Below are positions 53,710-63,518 of a stretch of 64,000 nt of DNA, piece after piece. The stretch lies in assembly GCF_002939385.1 (NCBI RefSeq), contig NZ_MULI01000002.1, positions 62,001-126,000 on the forward strand. Reading direction: 5' to 3'. Below the pieces are notes generated by a model. The model was not told the origin of the DNA, searched no databases, and saw only the letters and a program-made list of their open reading frames with translations. This stretch comes from Streptomyces sp. MH60. Lineage in GTDB: Bacteria; Actinomycetota; Actinomycetes; Streptomycetales; Streptomycetaceae. The position numbers and the translations under genes are program-made. Numbering within the stretch: the stretch's first letter is position 1; each line of letters starts with the position of its first letter.

Positions 53710-53875
53710 GGGAGACCCTGCCTTCTTGCTCGGGGTGCGAACTGGTCGGACGATGGGCGCCCGGCGGGGCGCGTCACCACGTTCGCCGCCGGGGCCGCCG
53801 CCAACCAGTGCCCGCCCCGTCACTAGGACTGGCAGTACCCAGGCTCACCCGGGGCCGAGCGGCGAGAATGGACCT

Positions 53876-54742
53876 ATGGCTGCCTCCCGCTCCGACTTCG
53901 GTGCACTCCTGCGTGCCTGGCGCGACCGCCTCTCACCGGCCGACGCCGGCCTCACCGCGACGGCCGGCCGCCGCGCCCCCGGACTGCGCCGCGAGGAGCT
54001 CGCGCAGCTCGCCGGGCTCTCGGTCGACTACGTCCTGCGCCTGGAGCAGGCGCGCGCGAAGCACCCCTCGGCCCAGGTCGTCGGCGCCCTCTCCCGCGCC
54101 CTGCAGCTCTCCCGCGCCGAGCGCGACCAGTTGTACCGCAGCGCCGGGCTCCTTCCACCGCAGGACGGCACGGTCAGCACCCATGTGCCTCCGGGCATCC
54201 AGCGGCTCGCCGCGCGCCTGGGCGACGTCCCGATCGGGGTGTTCACCGCCGACTGGACCCTGGTGTGGTGGAACACCATGTGGAGCGCCCTGCACGGCGA
54301 CCCCGCCGTCCTGCCGCCGGCCGAACGGAACCTCGCACGCGCCCTTTTCGGCGACGGCGCGGCTCACGCCGCCCTGCGTCCCGTTCAGTCCGAGCGCGGA
54401 CAGGACGCCTTCGAGGCGTCCATCGTCGCCGACGTCAAGGACAGTGCCTCCCGCTACCCGGCCGACGCCCGGCTCGGCCGGCTCGTGCACGACCTCCGGG
54501 AGCAATCCGCCGTCTTCGCTCATCACTGGGCCACGCAGACATCGGCCGCCCAGCACACCACCGACCGCAAGACGATCCGGCATCCAGAGGTCGGCGACAT
54601 CCTGCTCGACTGCGACGTCCTGATCGTTCCGGGCGCGGACCTGCGCATGGTCACCTACACGGCAGCGACCGGCAGCAGCGACGCGGGAAAGCTCGACCTC
54701 CTGCGCGTCACCGGCGGCCGCACCGCCACCGCGCGCCCCTGA
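53876..54742 (+). CDS. XRE regulator with MmyB-like ligand domain
   Basis: 288 residues. The HTH is APGLRREELAQLAGLSVDYV LRLEQ, with the typical 'GLRREE-A-LAG-S--Y---LE' signature. The C-terminal PAS-like domain begins PIGVFTADWTLVWWNTMWSA LHG; in MmyB-like proteins it binds fatty acids. The ATG at 53876 gives MAASRSDFGALLR. It is divergent from the SDR gene (166 bp) and probably controls it. Confidence 0.88.
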   Translation: MAASRSDFGALLRAWRDRLSPADAGLTATAGRRAPGLRREELAQLAGLSVDYVLRLEQARAKHPSAQVVGALSRALQLSRAERDQLYRSAGLLPPQDGTVSTHVPPGIQRLAARLGDVPIGVFTADWTLVWWNTMWSALHGDPAVLPPAERNLARALFGDGAAHAALRPVQSERGQDAFEASIVADVKDSASRYPADARLGRLVHDLREQSAVFAHHWATQTSAAQHTTDRKTIRHPEVGDILLDCDVLIVPGADLRMVTYTAATGSSDAGKLDLLRVTGGRTATARP

Positions 54743-54765
54743 CACCAGGCGCGCGGTGACGGGGC

Positions 54766-55392
54766 TCAAGGGGCGACGTGGTCGGTCAGCCAGGTGAGCA
54801 GTGGTCCGAGTTCCTCGTGCGTGGCCAGCACACGGTCGACGACCTCCGGCGTCCGCAGCCGTTCGTCGCAGCCGAGGTACCGCACGGCGAGCAGCGATCG
54901 ATGGCGCAACAACGTCGTGCGAGGATGGTCCGCGGGATATTCCCGGGGCGCGCGCTTCAGCACGTCCCCGCTGATCTCGAACCCCTTGCCGCGTAGTTCG
55001 GCCACGACATCGCCCAGTACGGAACCACTTGCCTCGGCGGCGACCGCCGCTCTGAACCGGCTGATCTGATCGGAGCCGGCGTACCACCACGCACCCTGCA
55101 TGTGCAGGCCCTCCAGATTGAACCGGAACCCGATCTCGACGTTCGGGGCGATGCGTACCACAGCGGACTGGTTCTGCCACCACCACGGTGTCTTTCCGTA
55201 CCGCCACACGGAATGGTCCTCGAACGCGGGATCCGCCTGTGCCAGGTCATGGAGCAGCGAGACCATCGGTTGCCGCACGAGACGTTCACGATCCTTGCGG
55301 GTCTCGCGCATCACCTCGTGCGACGGTTCACCTTCAAGACGCAACAACACGTCGAATGCCGACTCGTCCCAACCGGCGAACCGCCTCGGCAT
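54766..55392 (-). CDS. DUF2461 family protein
   Basis: 208 residues. FRFNLEGLHMQGAWWYAGSD, then ISRFRAAVAAEASG and AELRGKGFEISGDVLKRAPR and YPADHPRTTLLRHRSLLAVR are the conserved blocks of DUF2461 (TIGR02453), whose function is unknown. ATG 55392 is preferred to TTG 55401, because GGAG lies eight bases before it. It is convergent to the XRE gene with 23 bp between the stops. Confidence 0.78.
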   Translation of the reverse strand: MPRRFAGWDESAFDVLLRLEGEPSHEVMRETRKDRERLVRQPMVSLLHDLAQADPAFEDHSVWRYGKTPWWWQNQSAVVRIAPNVEIGFRFNLEGLHMQGAWWYAGSDQISRFRAAVAAEASGSVLGDVVAELRGKGFEISGDVLKRAPREYPADHPRTTLLRHRSLLAVRYLGCDERLRTPEVVDRVLATHEELGPLLTWLTDHVAP

Positions 55393-55629
55393 CTCCGTCA
55401 ACTCCGGCCCTCGATCTCTTCGTCAGGGACATCAGTGGTGCCGTGCCGCCGGTGTCGACGTCAGATGCGCATCGGAAACATCTGCGGTTCTCACCGTGGG
55501 GCCGCGACTGCCTCACCCTACGGGGTACGGGAGTCCGGGACGGGCCGCCTGGCTCTGTACACCAGCACCCCATCGACACCTGCAGGCGTGATCGCACGCT
55601 GGTCCGCCGCGACGGTGTGCGGGGGTGGG

Positions 55630-57558
55630 TCATCGCTTCACGCGGCTGCGTACGGCGAGGACGGCGAGTCCGAGGAGGGCCGGTTCGACGAGGCGGGCGG
55701 TCATCTCGACGTAGGTTCCGGTGGTGGTCAGGTCTTGACCGGAGGCCCGGAAGATCACCGAGTTGGCCACCACTCTCAGGGACTTCTCGAAGCGGCTGGC
55801 CGACAGGCGCTCTGTGTAGGGTCCTTCCGGGTTGGCGGGTGTCGGTTGCCTGGTGGTCAGGGTGATGCGCCGACCGTCGGTGGTGCCGGTGCTGACGGGG
55901 TCGGGGTCGGTCTGCGGCAGTCCCCACAGCATCATCGTCAGGACGGTGGCCGTCATCGCCAGCACCAGCCAGGCCAGGGCACGCGTGGCGCGCAGGCCGT
56001 ATCCGGACAGGGCCCAGTACAGCCGCAGCAGTGTCCGTTCGCCGCGGGGTGTTGTGGTGTCGTGGCGGCGCATCTCCATTTCGCCGTAGTAGAAGTCGGC
56101 TGCGCCCGGCTCGTTGCGACTGTCCTCGAGTGCCTTGCGGAACTGGCGGTAGACCGGTGCGAGCGTGGCGGGTTCATGGGGGTCGGTGCCCGATGGCGCG
56201 GGTGTCCAGCCGCGCCAGTGGTGTTCTTCGGCGAGGGTTCGGCGGCGTATCCAGCGCAGTCCGTCGGGTGGTTGCGGCAGGAGGCAGCGGCCTTCGAGGC
56301 GCAGCTGGTCGAGGTGGACCGTGCCCACGAAGAGGCAGTCGGTGAGGTCGGTGTCGGCCAGTACCAGGTGCGCGGCGTCCACGCCCCTGACGGAGGTGAT
56401 CCGCACGGGGAGGTCGGTGAGCAGCTCGGGTTCGGCGATCACCTCGCCGTGCGGGGAGACGAACGGGCGGGGCCGGTCGGCGACGGTCACGGGGAATTCC
56501 GTCACGGCGTCGCTCAGGTCCACCGCGGCGTGCCGCAGCCGCAGCGCGGCGGTGGACGCCCACCGTGTCTGCCGGCAGCGGACCTCCCGCGCGGCGGCCT
56601 CCAGCGTCAGCGCGGTCTCGAACACGGCGTGGGAGAAGTCCACCGTTCCCGGGCAGACCAGCGGGCCGATCCGGGCGGTGCGCCGGAACACCGTCCGACG
56701 GAAATCCACGCCGGCCTCCAGCCGGGCCCCGGTGAACGTCAGGTCACCACCGATCGCCGCCCCTTCGAACGTGGCTTCGGCGGCGAAGTGTGCTTCGGTG
56801 AACGGCATGTCCCCGCCGATGTCCGCCCCGTTGAAGCAGGCCCGGCTCCGGTGGAAATGCGTACCGTCGAAGCAGGCGCGGCCGGCGATCCGGGCCGTCT
56901 CGAAGTCGGCGCCTTCCTCGAAGACCGCGCCGTCGAAGGCGGCCTCTCCGTTGACGACCGCCCCGTTGAAGGAGGCGATGCCGCATACCCGGACTCCGGA
57001 GAAGTAGGCGGACTCGCAGGTCACGCCTCTGAACATCGCGGTGCCGCCGACTTCGCGGACGCAGAACCGCAGCGTGCCCGTGATCCGGGCCTGGTAGAAC
57101 CAGGCGTCACCGCCCACGTCGGTGTCATCGAGCCACACGTCTTCGGCGACCTGGGCTGCGGCGAGGCGGAAATCGCCTCCGGTACGCACTTCGCGGACGT
57201 AGACGCCCCCGTCGAAGACGGCCGAGGCGAAGGAGCAGGAGCCGTCGAAGTCGATGTCCTCGAGTTCGGCGTCCCCGGTGAACCGCGTCTCGTCGAAGGC
57301 GGCTTTCCCCACCCGTGCCCGCCCGCTGGCCGGGTCCCTGAGGGGTGCGAGGAGCGCGTCGAGCAGGCTCTGGGTGAAGGGGGTCCCGCGGTGGTCGAGG
57401 TCGGCGCCGGGTGCCAGTGAGGCCAGGTGGGCGGCCCGTTCGGTGCTGTCCAGGTGTGCCAGGCAGGCCGTGTACGGGGCCACCCGGCGTCCCCGGCAGT
57501 GTTCCCCGGCGTCCAGGTGTCCGCACTGCGGCCATGCGGGGCTGTCGGTCGCGGTCAT
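55630..57558 (-). CDS. pentapeptide-repeat protein with C-terminal membrane segments
   Basis: 642 residues. A Cys-containing N-terminus (QCGHLDAGEHCRGRR) precedes about 45 quasi-pentapeptide units such as ASFNGAVVNGEAAFDGAVFE and ACFNGADIGGDMPFT, which form a right-handed beta-helix. Near the C-terminus LAWLVLAMTATVLTMMLWGL and VEPALLGLAVLAVRSR are membrane helices. It starts 13 bp after the hydrolase gene, so it is the third gene of the caspase operon. It may be a membrane scaffold or the target of the module; this is inference. Confidence 0.82.
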   Translation of the reverse strand: MTATDSPAWPQCGHLDAGEHCRGRRVAPYTACLAHLDSTERAAHLASLAPGADLDHRGTPFTQSLLDALLAPLRDPASGRARVGKAAFDETRFTGDAELEDIDFDGSCSFASAVFDGGVYVREVRTGGDFRLAAAQVAEDVWLDDTDVGGDAWFYQARITGTLRFCVREVGGTAMFRGVTCESAYFSGVRVCGIASFNGAVVNGEAAFDGAVFEEGADFETARIAGRACFDGTHFHRSRACFNGADIGGDMPFTEAHFAAEATFEGAAIGGDLTFTGARLEAGVDFRRTVFRRTARIGPLVCPGTVDFSHAVFETALTLEAAAREVRCRQTRWASTAALRLRHAAVDLSDAVTEFPVTVADRPRPFVSPHGEVIAEPELLTDLPVRITSVRGVDAAHLVLADTDLTDCLFVGTVHLDQLRLEGRCLLPQPPDGLRWIRRRTLAEEHHWRGWTPAPSGTDPHEPATLAPVYRQFRKALEDSRNEPGAADFYYGEMEMRRHDTTTPRGERTLLRLYWALSGYGLRATRALAWLVLAMTATVLTMMLWGLPQTDPDPVSTGTTDGRRITLTTRQPTPANPEGPYTERLSASRFEKSLRVVANSVIFRASGQDLTTTGTYVEMTARLVEPALLGLAVLAVRSRVKR

Positions 57559-57571
57559 CCCAGCTCCCGTC

Positions 57572-58954
57572 TCATCCCGCCAGGACCGTCACGTCTGTGC
57601 GGTCGCGGCCCTTGGGCCGGTCGACCAGTGCCTCGACGACCCAGCGTCCGGGGGCGGCCTCCAGTTCCGCGCGGTAGCGGTCGGTCTCGTACGGGCGGAA
57701 GACGAGGGGCTGTCTGCCGGGGCGGCCCGAACGCCACATGAAGGTCCGCAGGTTGCGCCGCAGCAGGTCGTGCCCCAGGACTTCGATCACGAACGGGCGG
57801 CCGGCCGCGACGGGGTCCCGGGGCAGGTGCAACGCGATGCCCTCCTCACCGGCAAGTGTGCCGCCGGGCGGGCGTCCCGCGCGGATCGCGAGCATCGCGT
57901 CCCGCAGTGCCGGGCCGCCGGCCAGGTCCGTGTTGCGCATGCCGGTCCACAGCATGGGGGCCGTGCCGGTCCAGCCCGCGACGGCCGACGGGCGCGGTAC
58001 GGTCCCGTCGCCGGGCCCGGGCAGACTGCCGGTGATCCGCGCCCCGTCGTGGGAGAGTACGAGCGCTTCGGGGCTCGGGAAGCCGACGCTGCCGAGGCAG
58101 TGCACGGTGTAGGGGAGGGGTCCGGCGCGCCGGTGTTCGTCGCATGCCGAGCGGAACTCCTCCTGGAAGGCCAGTGCCTGGCGGACGGCGTCGCCCGGCA
58201 GTCCGGGGACCGGGTAGCGGCTGTCGGTGATCCGCCGCTCGCGGGTCTTTCCCTCGACCCGCACGGCGGGGTATCCCACCGGCAGCATCTCGGCGACCGC
58301 CGGCAGGTTGACCGCCCAGGCGCGCAGTGTCTCGTTCAGCCGTGCGGCCACGTCCGTTCCGAGACCCTCGGCTGCGGGGACCGCGTGGCCGGCCAGCAGC
58401 CGGGCGGCCTGGACCAGCCCCTGCTGCGGGGTGCCGAGGGTGACCAGGGTCCGGGCGGTCTCCCGGCCGCCCTCGCACTCCAGGTAGTGCCGCCCGATCA
58501 GACCGCCCGTCGCATGACAGACCAGAATGACGCGCGGATCGTCGGGCCGGTCCGGGTAGTACGCGTCGGCCTCGGCACGCCACCGGTCGAGTTCCCGCGC
58601 CACCCGCGTCTTCAGCTGCCGGGCCGCCAGCCGGTTCGACAGCCGCCAGTCGTAAGTGAACGGCACGAACTGCGCGTCGGGCGGGTCGCCGAGGGCGGTA
58701 CGGATATCGGGATAGCCCATGCAGGACAGCAGCCCTGGCACGGAGTCCGGGGCCTGCAGCAGCGTGTCGGCGTCGAGGCGGAAGGGGCCCTCGGGCGGCG
58801 CGTCTCCCAGCCCCGGGGGGAGGGCCGCCTCGGTGAGCGCCGCGGCCGCCGAGCCGATCAACTGCTCACCGCACCGCGCCCAGACGTCCTGGCCGTGCCG
58901 GCACAGCCGTGTGCCCAGGAACCCCGGCACGAAGACCACCAGATCGTGTCTCAT
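57572..58954 (-). CDS. LCAT-like alpha/beta hydrolase with Ala at nucleophile position
   Basis: 460 residues without a signal peptide. DLVVFVPGFLGTRLC is the lid/oxyanion strand, QFVPFTYDWRLSNRLAA the YDWR motif of lecithin:cholesterol acyltransferase-like proteins, and LPGPGDGTVPRPSAV the Asp motif GDGTVP. The nucleophile elbow is VCHATGG (146-151) where active relatives have HSMGG, so residue 148 is Ala. Its ATG overlaps the stop of the caspase gene. Probably a binding or pseudoenzyme component; alternative nucleophiles are not obvious. Confidence 0.75.
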   Translation of the reverse strand: MRHDLVVFVPGFLGTRLCRHGQDVWARCGEQLIGSAAAALTEAALPPGLGDAPPEGPFRLDADTLLQAPDSVPGLLSCMGYPDIRTALGDPPDAQFVPFTYDWRLSNRLAARQLKTRVARELDRWRAEADAYYPDRPDDPRVILVCHATGGLIGRHYLECEGGRETARTLVTLGTPQQGLVQAARLLAGHAVPAAEGLGTDVAARLNETLRAWAVNLPAVAEMLPVGYPAVRVEGKTRERRITDSRYPVPGLPGDAVRQALAFQEEFRSACDEHRRAGPLPYTVHCLGSVGFPSPEALVLSHDGARITGSLPGPGDGTVPRPSAVAGWTGTAPMLWTGMRNTDLAGGPALRDAMLAIRAGRPPGGTLAGEEGIALHLPRDPVAAGRPFVIEVLGHDLLRRNLRTFMWRSGRPGRQPLVFRPYETDRYRAELEAAPGRWVVEALVDRPKGRDRTDVTVLAG

Positions 58955-61900
58955 GCACCCTCTCCCCGTCTCCCGGTGCCGAAGAACGCCTGCGGCAGCC
59001 GGATCAGATCGCAACGGTCCTCTCCCTGCAACGCCACCACCACACCCTCCGGGTCCAGCGCGGTACGGACGGCGTGCACGCCGTACCCGCGCGGGGCGAT
59101 CCCCGGCCCGTCCAGCCACTGCCGGGACCAGAGGTCCCATGCGCGGGACACCGTCTCCGGCATGCACAGCAGCAGCACCGGCCGCTCCACGGGCCCGGCG
59201 AACACCAACGACCTCACGTCGGGGAAGTCCCCCGGCAGCCGCTCCGGAGGGTGGATGCCCTCGTCACCGGAGCAGTCCTTGACGTACACGCTGCCGTGGT
59301 CCGCCCAGGCCAGCACGGGCATCGAGGCGTCGTCCTCGTCGTCGTACAGCTCCCCGAGGGCGAGGCAGGAGGGGTCGGCCGGGAGCAGGACGCGCTGCTC
59401 GACGCCCCGCGCGCCCTCGGTCCAGACCCGCAGCTGGTCACTGAGGTCAGCGGCCATCCAGTGCGTACCGTCCCGCAGGACCCGCGTGTCGATTCCGCAG
59501 AACCCGCGGTCGGCCCGGATCTCGCGCACCGCGATGCCGGCGGACGAGACATCGGCGGGCACCTGATGGCGTACCAGCCGTCGGCCGTCGGCCACGCTCA
59601 GCCGCAGCGTGCCGGAGTCGGGTCCGGCGACCAGGCTCAGCGCGCGGGCCGGCTGGCCGGCGTCCCCGCCCAGCGGGATGTCCCGGTGGGTGATCAGTGC
59701 CAGGCTGTCGTCCAGACGCCACAGCCGTACGGTCCGGCCGGCCGCGGCGGCCACCGTCCAGCCGTCCGCCGCCCGCACCGCGGCCACCGCCGTCACCGTG
59801 TGCCCGTCGTGGGCGAGTTCCGTAGCAGCGAGGGCGGCAGGGTCTCCCCGCCGCGGCCGGGAGACCCTGATCCGGTCGTGCCAGGCCCGGCACAGCAACG
59901 GCGGACCGTCCGGCACGCCGGCCAGGGCGAGGACCGGACGCTCGTTGCTCGGCCGTCGCTGGATGCCGTAGCCGGCCTCCAGCGCGGGCACCACGTCCAC
60001 CACCCGGATGTACGGGCCGTCGGCGACCGCGAGCAGTCCCTGGCCGCCCGGATCGAACGCCATGGCGCCGTCCCTGGGTGCGTCCAGAGCGAGCGTGGCC
60101 TCCCGCCCGGCGGACCAGATGCGGACGGCCACCTCCTCGTATCCGGCGAGCAGCAGCTCATCGCCGTACCGTCCGAAGGCCAGGCCGCGCGCGTCGGAAG
60201 GGTAGGCGGCCACCTCCTTCACCACCGGTTCGGGGCCGGGCCCGGCCTCGCACCGCCAGAGGTACACGGCGGTCCCGTCGGCCACGGCCAGGAACCCCTG
60301 CCGGGACGAGAGGGCGAACGCCGCGGCGGCCATCGCGGGCGCGGCCAGCGCCACGCGGGGAGTGGTCCGGCAGGCGCGCAGACCGTCGATCCCGTTGCGG
60401 GTGCGGTCCACCTCGAACAGCTCCACCCGCTCGGCACCCGCTGTCAGGACGAACATCCGCCCGCCCAGGGTGAGGGCCGCGAGCTGCCGCACATCAGCCG
60501 TACGGACCTCCTTCAGCCGGGTGTCCAGGTGCGTGCCGCCCTGCCAGGACCACACCCACACCCGGTCCCCGTCGGCGGCCAGGGCCACGCCCTGCCCCTC
60601 CACCTCGGCCACCGACAGGGCGCGCACACTGCCGCCCCACCGGTACTCCCGGTCGGGCGTCCGGGCACCCGCCCGCCAGAAGTACACGGCCTGATCGTCC
60701 CGGGCGACGGTGACCCGGCGGGCTCCCGCGGCCACCTCCCGCACCTCGCTCAGCGGGCGCCCACGCTCCCCGCCCGCCCGGGGCAGCCGACGGGTCAGCA
60801 GCCGGGCGCCCGACTCGGGGTGCAGGACCTGGATCTCGCCCCGGCCGCCGGCGGCCAGGGTGTCCGCGTAGGCCGACCCCGCCGCCCCGGTCCCGGCGCG
60901 CCAGCTCAGCGCCCGCGCACCGCCCGAGGGCGCCGCACGCCGCCATTCCGGGGGAGCCGGCGGGACATCGCTCCAGTACTCCTGCCAGGGCAGGAAGCCG
61001 CCGTCGCGGCGCAGCGCCCGGTACGACGCCTCGCGGTGGCTGATGAAGGCGGTGGCGCTGAGCAGCGCCTTGCGCTCCAGCAGGACCGATGCCGGCAGCG
61101 GGCCGGACGCGCGGGGGAACGAGCCCGCGACCCTGCCGTACAGAGCGGCCCCGTCGCAGTCCCGGGCCAGGCCCGCCGCGAGCGGCAGCATGACATCGGG
61201 GTTCGTCCGCAGCAGGAAGTCCACGTCCTCGAACAGCTCCCGCAGCGCGTCCGGTCCCACCTGGGCGGCGTGCGCGCCCAGGTATTCGAGGGTGTACTCG
61301 TCGCCTTCGCTCCAGCCGCCGCGGGCGCGGGCGCGGGCGTGCAGCGCGTCGAGCACCCTGCGGTGTGCCTCCCAGGAGGTCAGCCCGGCGTCGGAGAGGA
61401 AGAACTCGCCGTAACTCGGATGGGCCAGCTGATGACGGATCCGTCCGGCCGCCTGCCGTGAGCCGTCCTTCTGGGTGGCGACGATGCCGCCGTCCGCGCT
61501 CCGGCAGACCTGCCCCAGGTCCTCCAGCGTCAGCTCCGGGGAACCGGCCTCGCGCAGCGCGTTGGCGAGCGTCAGCCACGCCTCGTCCGGCGGCAGCCCG
61601 GGGCCCTGGACCACCGCCAGCGCCCGCAGCGCCTCGTGGGCCCGCTGCGCGCCCGGCTGCTCGCTCAGATGGCGCGTCTCCTCGGCCAGACGGGCGCGCA
61701 GGTCCACGCCGCCGTCCCGCAGCCACGCCAGCAGTTCGGCCTCGGCGGCGACCGTGGCCCGCCGGGCAAGCCCCTCCGCGGCCAGCCGGGCCACCAGGAA
61801 CGAGCCGTGGCTGCGTGCCGCGACGGTCTGCGCCGTCCAGTCGCGGTCCTCCTGGCGCGCATCTCCCCGATACGGGGACCGCGCGGTGTCCAGCACGGAC

Positions 61901-63459
61901 AGCACCATGCCGGCGATACTCGCGCGCGCCTCCTCGTCGTCCCCCAGGACCACGGGTTCGATGCTGAGCTCCAGGGTGTCCAGGAGCGACTCCTCCCCGG
62001 CGGGCGCGGTGGCACGCCGGCGGGGCTGCGAACGGGTACCGACGACCACCCGGACACCGGGCGTGTTCGCCAGAGGGCTCAGGACGTGCCGGGCGATCGC
62101 GTGCGCCTGGTCCGGGAGGGCCTCGTCGAGCGCGTCGAAGAGCAGGTTCACCGAACCCGCCCGCCCGACCAGCTCCTCGAAGGCCGCCGTGAACTTCTCC
62201 GACGTCACCGGCTCCTCCGGCAGCGGCGGCGCCCCGTCGATGTCCGCCAGCACCTCCCGCAGATGGGCGGCCAGCGAATGGGCCGACTGCCCCCGGCAGC
62301 TCAGCGCCGCGTGAATGCTCCCCGCCCGGGGCAGCGCCGCGGGGCTCAGGTCCGGGCCGAGGGTCTCCCGCCAGCTCGGCAGGGAGGTGAGGGCCAGCCG
62401 GCCGAGGAGCGTGGTCTTTCCCGTGCCCGCCAGGCCCGTCACCGCCAGCAGCCCCTTGGGATGGGTGTCCATCCAGCGCACGATCCGGCTCAGCGCTTCC
62501 CACCGGCCCGCGAAGTGGCGGCCGAGATGGCTGTTCTCCTCGAGAACGAACTGCTCCGCCTCGATCCAGGGCTTCCGCCGCGTCAGCACGGCCGGCGTGT
62601 ACACCGGCCGGTCGGACTGATGGTAGTGGGGGTTGTCGAGGAAGTTGTTGGGCAGCGCCCTCACCTCCCGGCAGTCCGGCCGCTGCGCGGGTTCGTCCAG
62701 ACCGTCGTCGGCGGCCCGCGCGTCCACGGCACGGCACAGATACGGCAGCGGCAGATACAGCGCGGACGGCTCGAAGGGGCGGGCCTGGTCGTCCGCCACG
62801 AAGTCCGGCTTCGCCAGTGCTTCCTCCAGCCACGTCACCCAGCGGCCCGCCGGTACCTGCGCGTCCGCCCCCGAGGTGCCGATGACGGCGAAGCCCTTCC
62901 GCCGGCTCTGCCGCGCCCGGACCACCGCGAAATCCCGCTCCAGCTCCACGGCGTGCCGCACCGCCTGGCCCAGGGAGTTGTAGCTCTGCGAGGAACAGGC
63001 ATCGATGATCAGCAGGGTGTCCGTCTCGTGCTCCGGCCGCAGCAGGAACCCCACCAGCTCGAGCAGGGACACGGCCCGGGCGGGGTCGAACTCGCCCGAC
63101 TGCCAAGAGTCGGCACAGGCGAGGAAGTAGCCCTCGTCGCCGCGCTGGACGCCGTGCCCCGTCCAGTAGAGGATCTTCCGCTGGGCGCCGTCGGACAGGA
63201 ACTCCTCCAGCCCGGCCCACAGCTGCCGCCGGGCCGCCCCGCCCCGGTCGGCCCGGAGGGTCTTGCCGAACCCCAGTCTCTCCCGCACCGTCTGCGTGAA
63301 GCGGTCACGGACCTCGGCCAGCTGCGGCCGGCCCAGCCTCTGCCGCTCCGCCGCGTCCGGATGGAGATACTCCGCGACGGCGACCGTGCCCACCAGGGAA
63401 GAAGAACGCCGCTCGGCCCTCAGTAACGTCAGCCGGCTGTCCGTGCCGCTTCGTACCAT
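58951..63459 (-). CDS. caspase-like peptidase / NACHT-STAND ATPase / beta-propeller fusion
   Basis: 1502 residues. Residues about 15-240 form a peptidase C14 domain with YWTGHGVQ (His102) and LIIDACSSQS (Cys155) as catalytic dyad. A P-loop NTPase follows: GLAGTGKTT at 342-350 (Walker A) and LLFDALDEA (Walker B, 439-447). A helical middle region leads to WD-like propeller blades (VRIWSAGREATLAL, VRLWRLDDSLAL, RVWTEGARGVE). STAND fusions of this order are sensor-ATPase-protease switches in prokaryotic conflict systems. It is the first gene of an operon with two further genes. Trigger and substrate are unknown. Confidence 0.85.
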   Translation of the reverse strand: MVRSGTDSRLTLLRAERRSSSLVGTVAVAEYLHPDAAERQRLGRPQLAEVRDRFTQTVRERLGFGKTLRADRGGAARRQLWAGLEEFLSDGAQRKILYWTGHGVQRGDEGYFLACADSWQSGEFDPARAVSLLELVGFLLRPEHETDTLLIIDACSSQSYNSLGQAVRHAVELERDFAVVRARQSRRKGFAVIGTSGADAQVPAGRWVTWLEEALAKPDFVADDQARPFEPSALYLPLPYLCRAVDARAADDGLDEPAQRPDCREVRALPNNFLDNPHYHQSDRPVYTPAVLTRRKPWIEAEQFVLEENSHLGRHFAGRWEALSRIVRWMDTHPKGLLAVTGLAGTGKTTLLGRLALTSLPSWRETLGPDLSPAALPRAGSIHAALSCRGQSAHSLAAHLREVLADIDGAPPLPEEPVTSEKFTAAFEELVGRAGSVNLLFDALDEALPDQAHAIARHVLSPLANTPGVRVVVGTRSQPRRRATAPAGEESLLDTLELSIEPVVLGDDEEARASIAGMVLSVLDTARSPYRGDARQEDRDWTAQTVAARSHGSFLVARLAAEGLARRATVAAEAELLAWLRDGGVDLRARLAEETRHLSEQPGAQRAHEALRALAVVQGPGLPPDEAWLTLANALREAGSPELTLEDLGQVCRSADGGIVATQKDGSRQAAGRIRHQLAHPSYGEFFLSDAGLTSWEAHRRVLDALHARARARGGWSEGDEYTLEYLGAHAAQVGPDALRELFEDVDFLLRTNPDVMLPLAAGLARDCDGAALYGRVAGSFPRASGPLPASVLLERKALLSATAFISHREASYRALRRDGGFLPWQEYWSDVPPAPPEWRRAAPSGGARALSWRAGTGAAGSAYADTLAAGGRGEIQVLHPESGARLLTRRLPRAGGERGRPLSEVREVAAGARRVTVARDDQAVYFWRAGARTPDREYRWGGSVRALSVAEVEGQGVALAADGDRVWVWSWQGGTHLDTRLKEVRTADVRQLAALTLGGRMFVLTAGAERVELFEVDRTRNGIDGLRACRTTPRVALAAPAMAAAAFALSSRQGFLAVADGTAVYLWRCEAGPGPEPVVKEVAAYPSDARGLAFGRYGDELLLAGYEEVAVRIWSAGREATLALDAPRDGAMAFDPGGQGLLAVADGPYIRVVDVVPALEAGYGIQRRPSNERPVLALAGVPDGPPLLCRAWHDRIRVSRPRRGDPAALAATELAHDGHTVTAVAAVRAADGWTVAAAAGRTVRLWRLDDSLALITHRDIPLGGDAGQPARALSLVAGPDSGTLRLSVADGRRLVRHQVPADVSSAGIAVREIRADRGFCGIDTRVLRDGTHWMAADLSDQLRVWTEGARGVEQRVLLPADPSCLALGELYDDEDDASMPVLAWADHGSVYVKDCSGDEGIHPPERLPGDFPDVRSLVFAGPVERPVLLLCMPETVSRAWDLWSRQWLDGPGIAPRGYGVHAVRTALDPEGVVVALQGEDRCDLIRLPQAFFGTGRRGEGA

Positions 63460-63518
63460 GAGATCGACAGCACCCCCCGAAAGTGTCCACCACAGCCTAT
63501 TTACCAGTGGAGTTGACG

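Noticed and set aside
58909..61461. 850-codon plus-strand frame opposite the caspase gene
   Set aside because: Pro/Arg/Gly/His-rich shadow of the minus-strand propeller region; no domain recognised.
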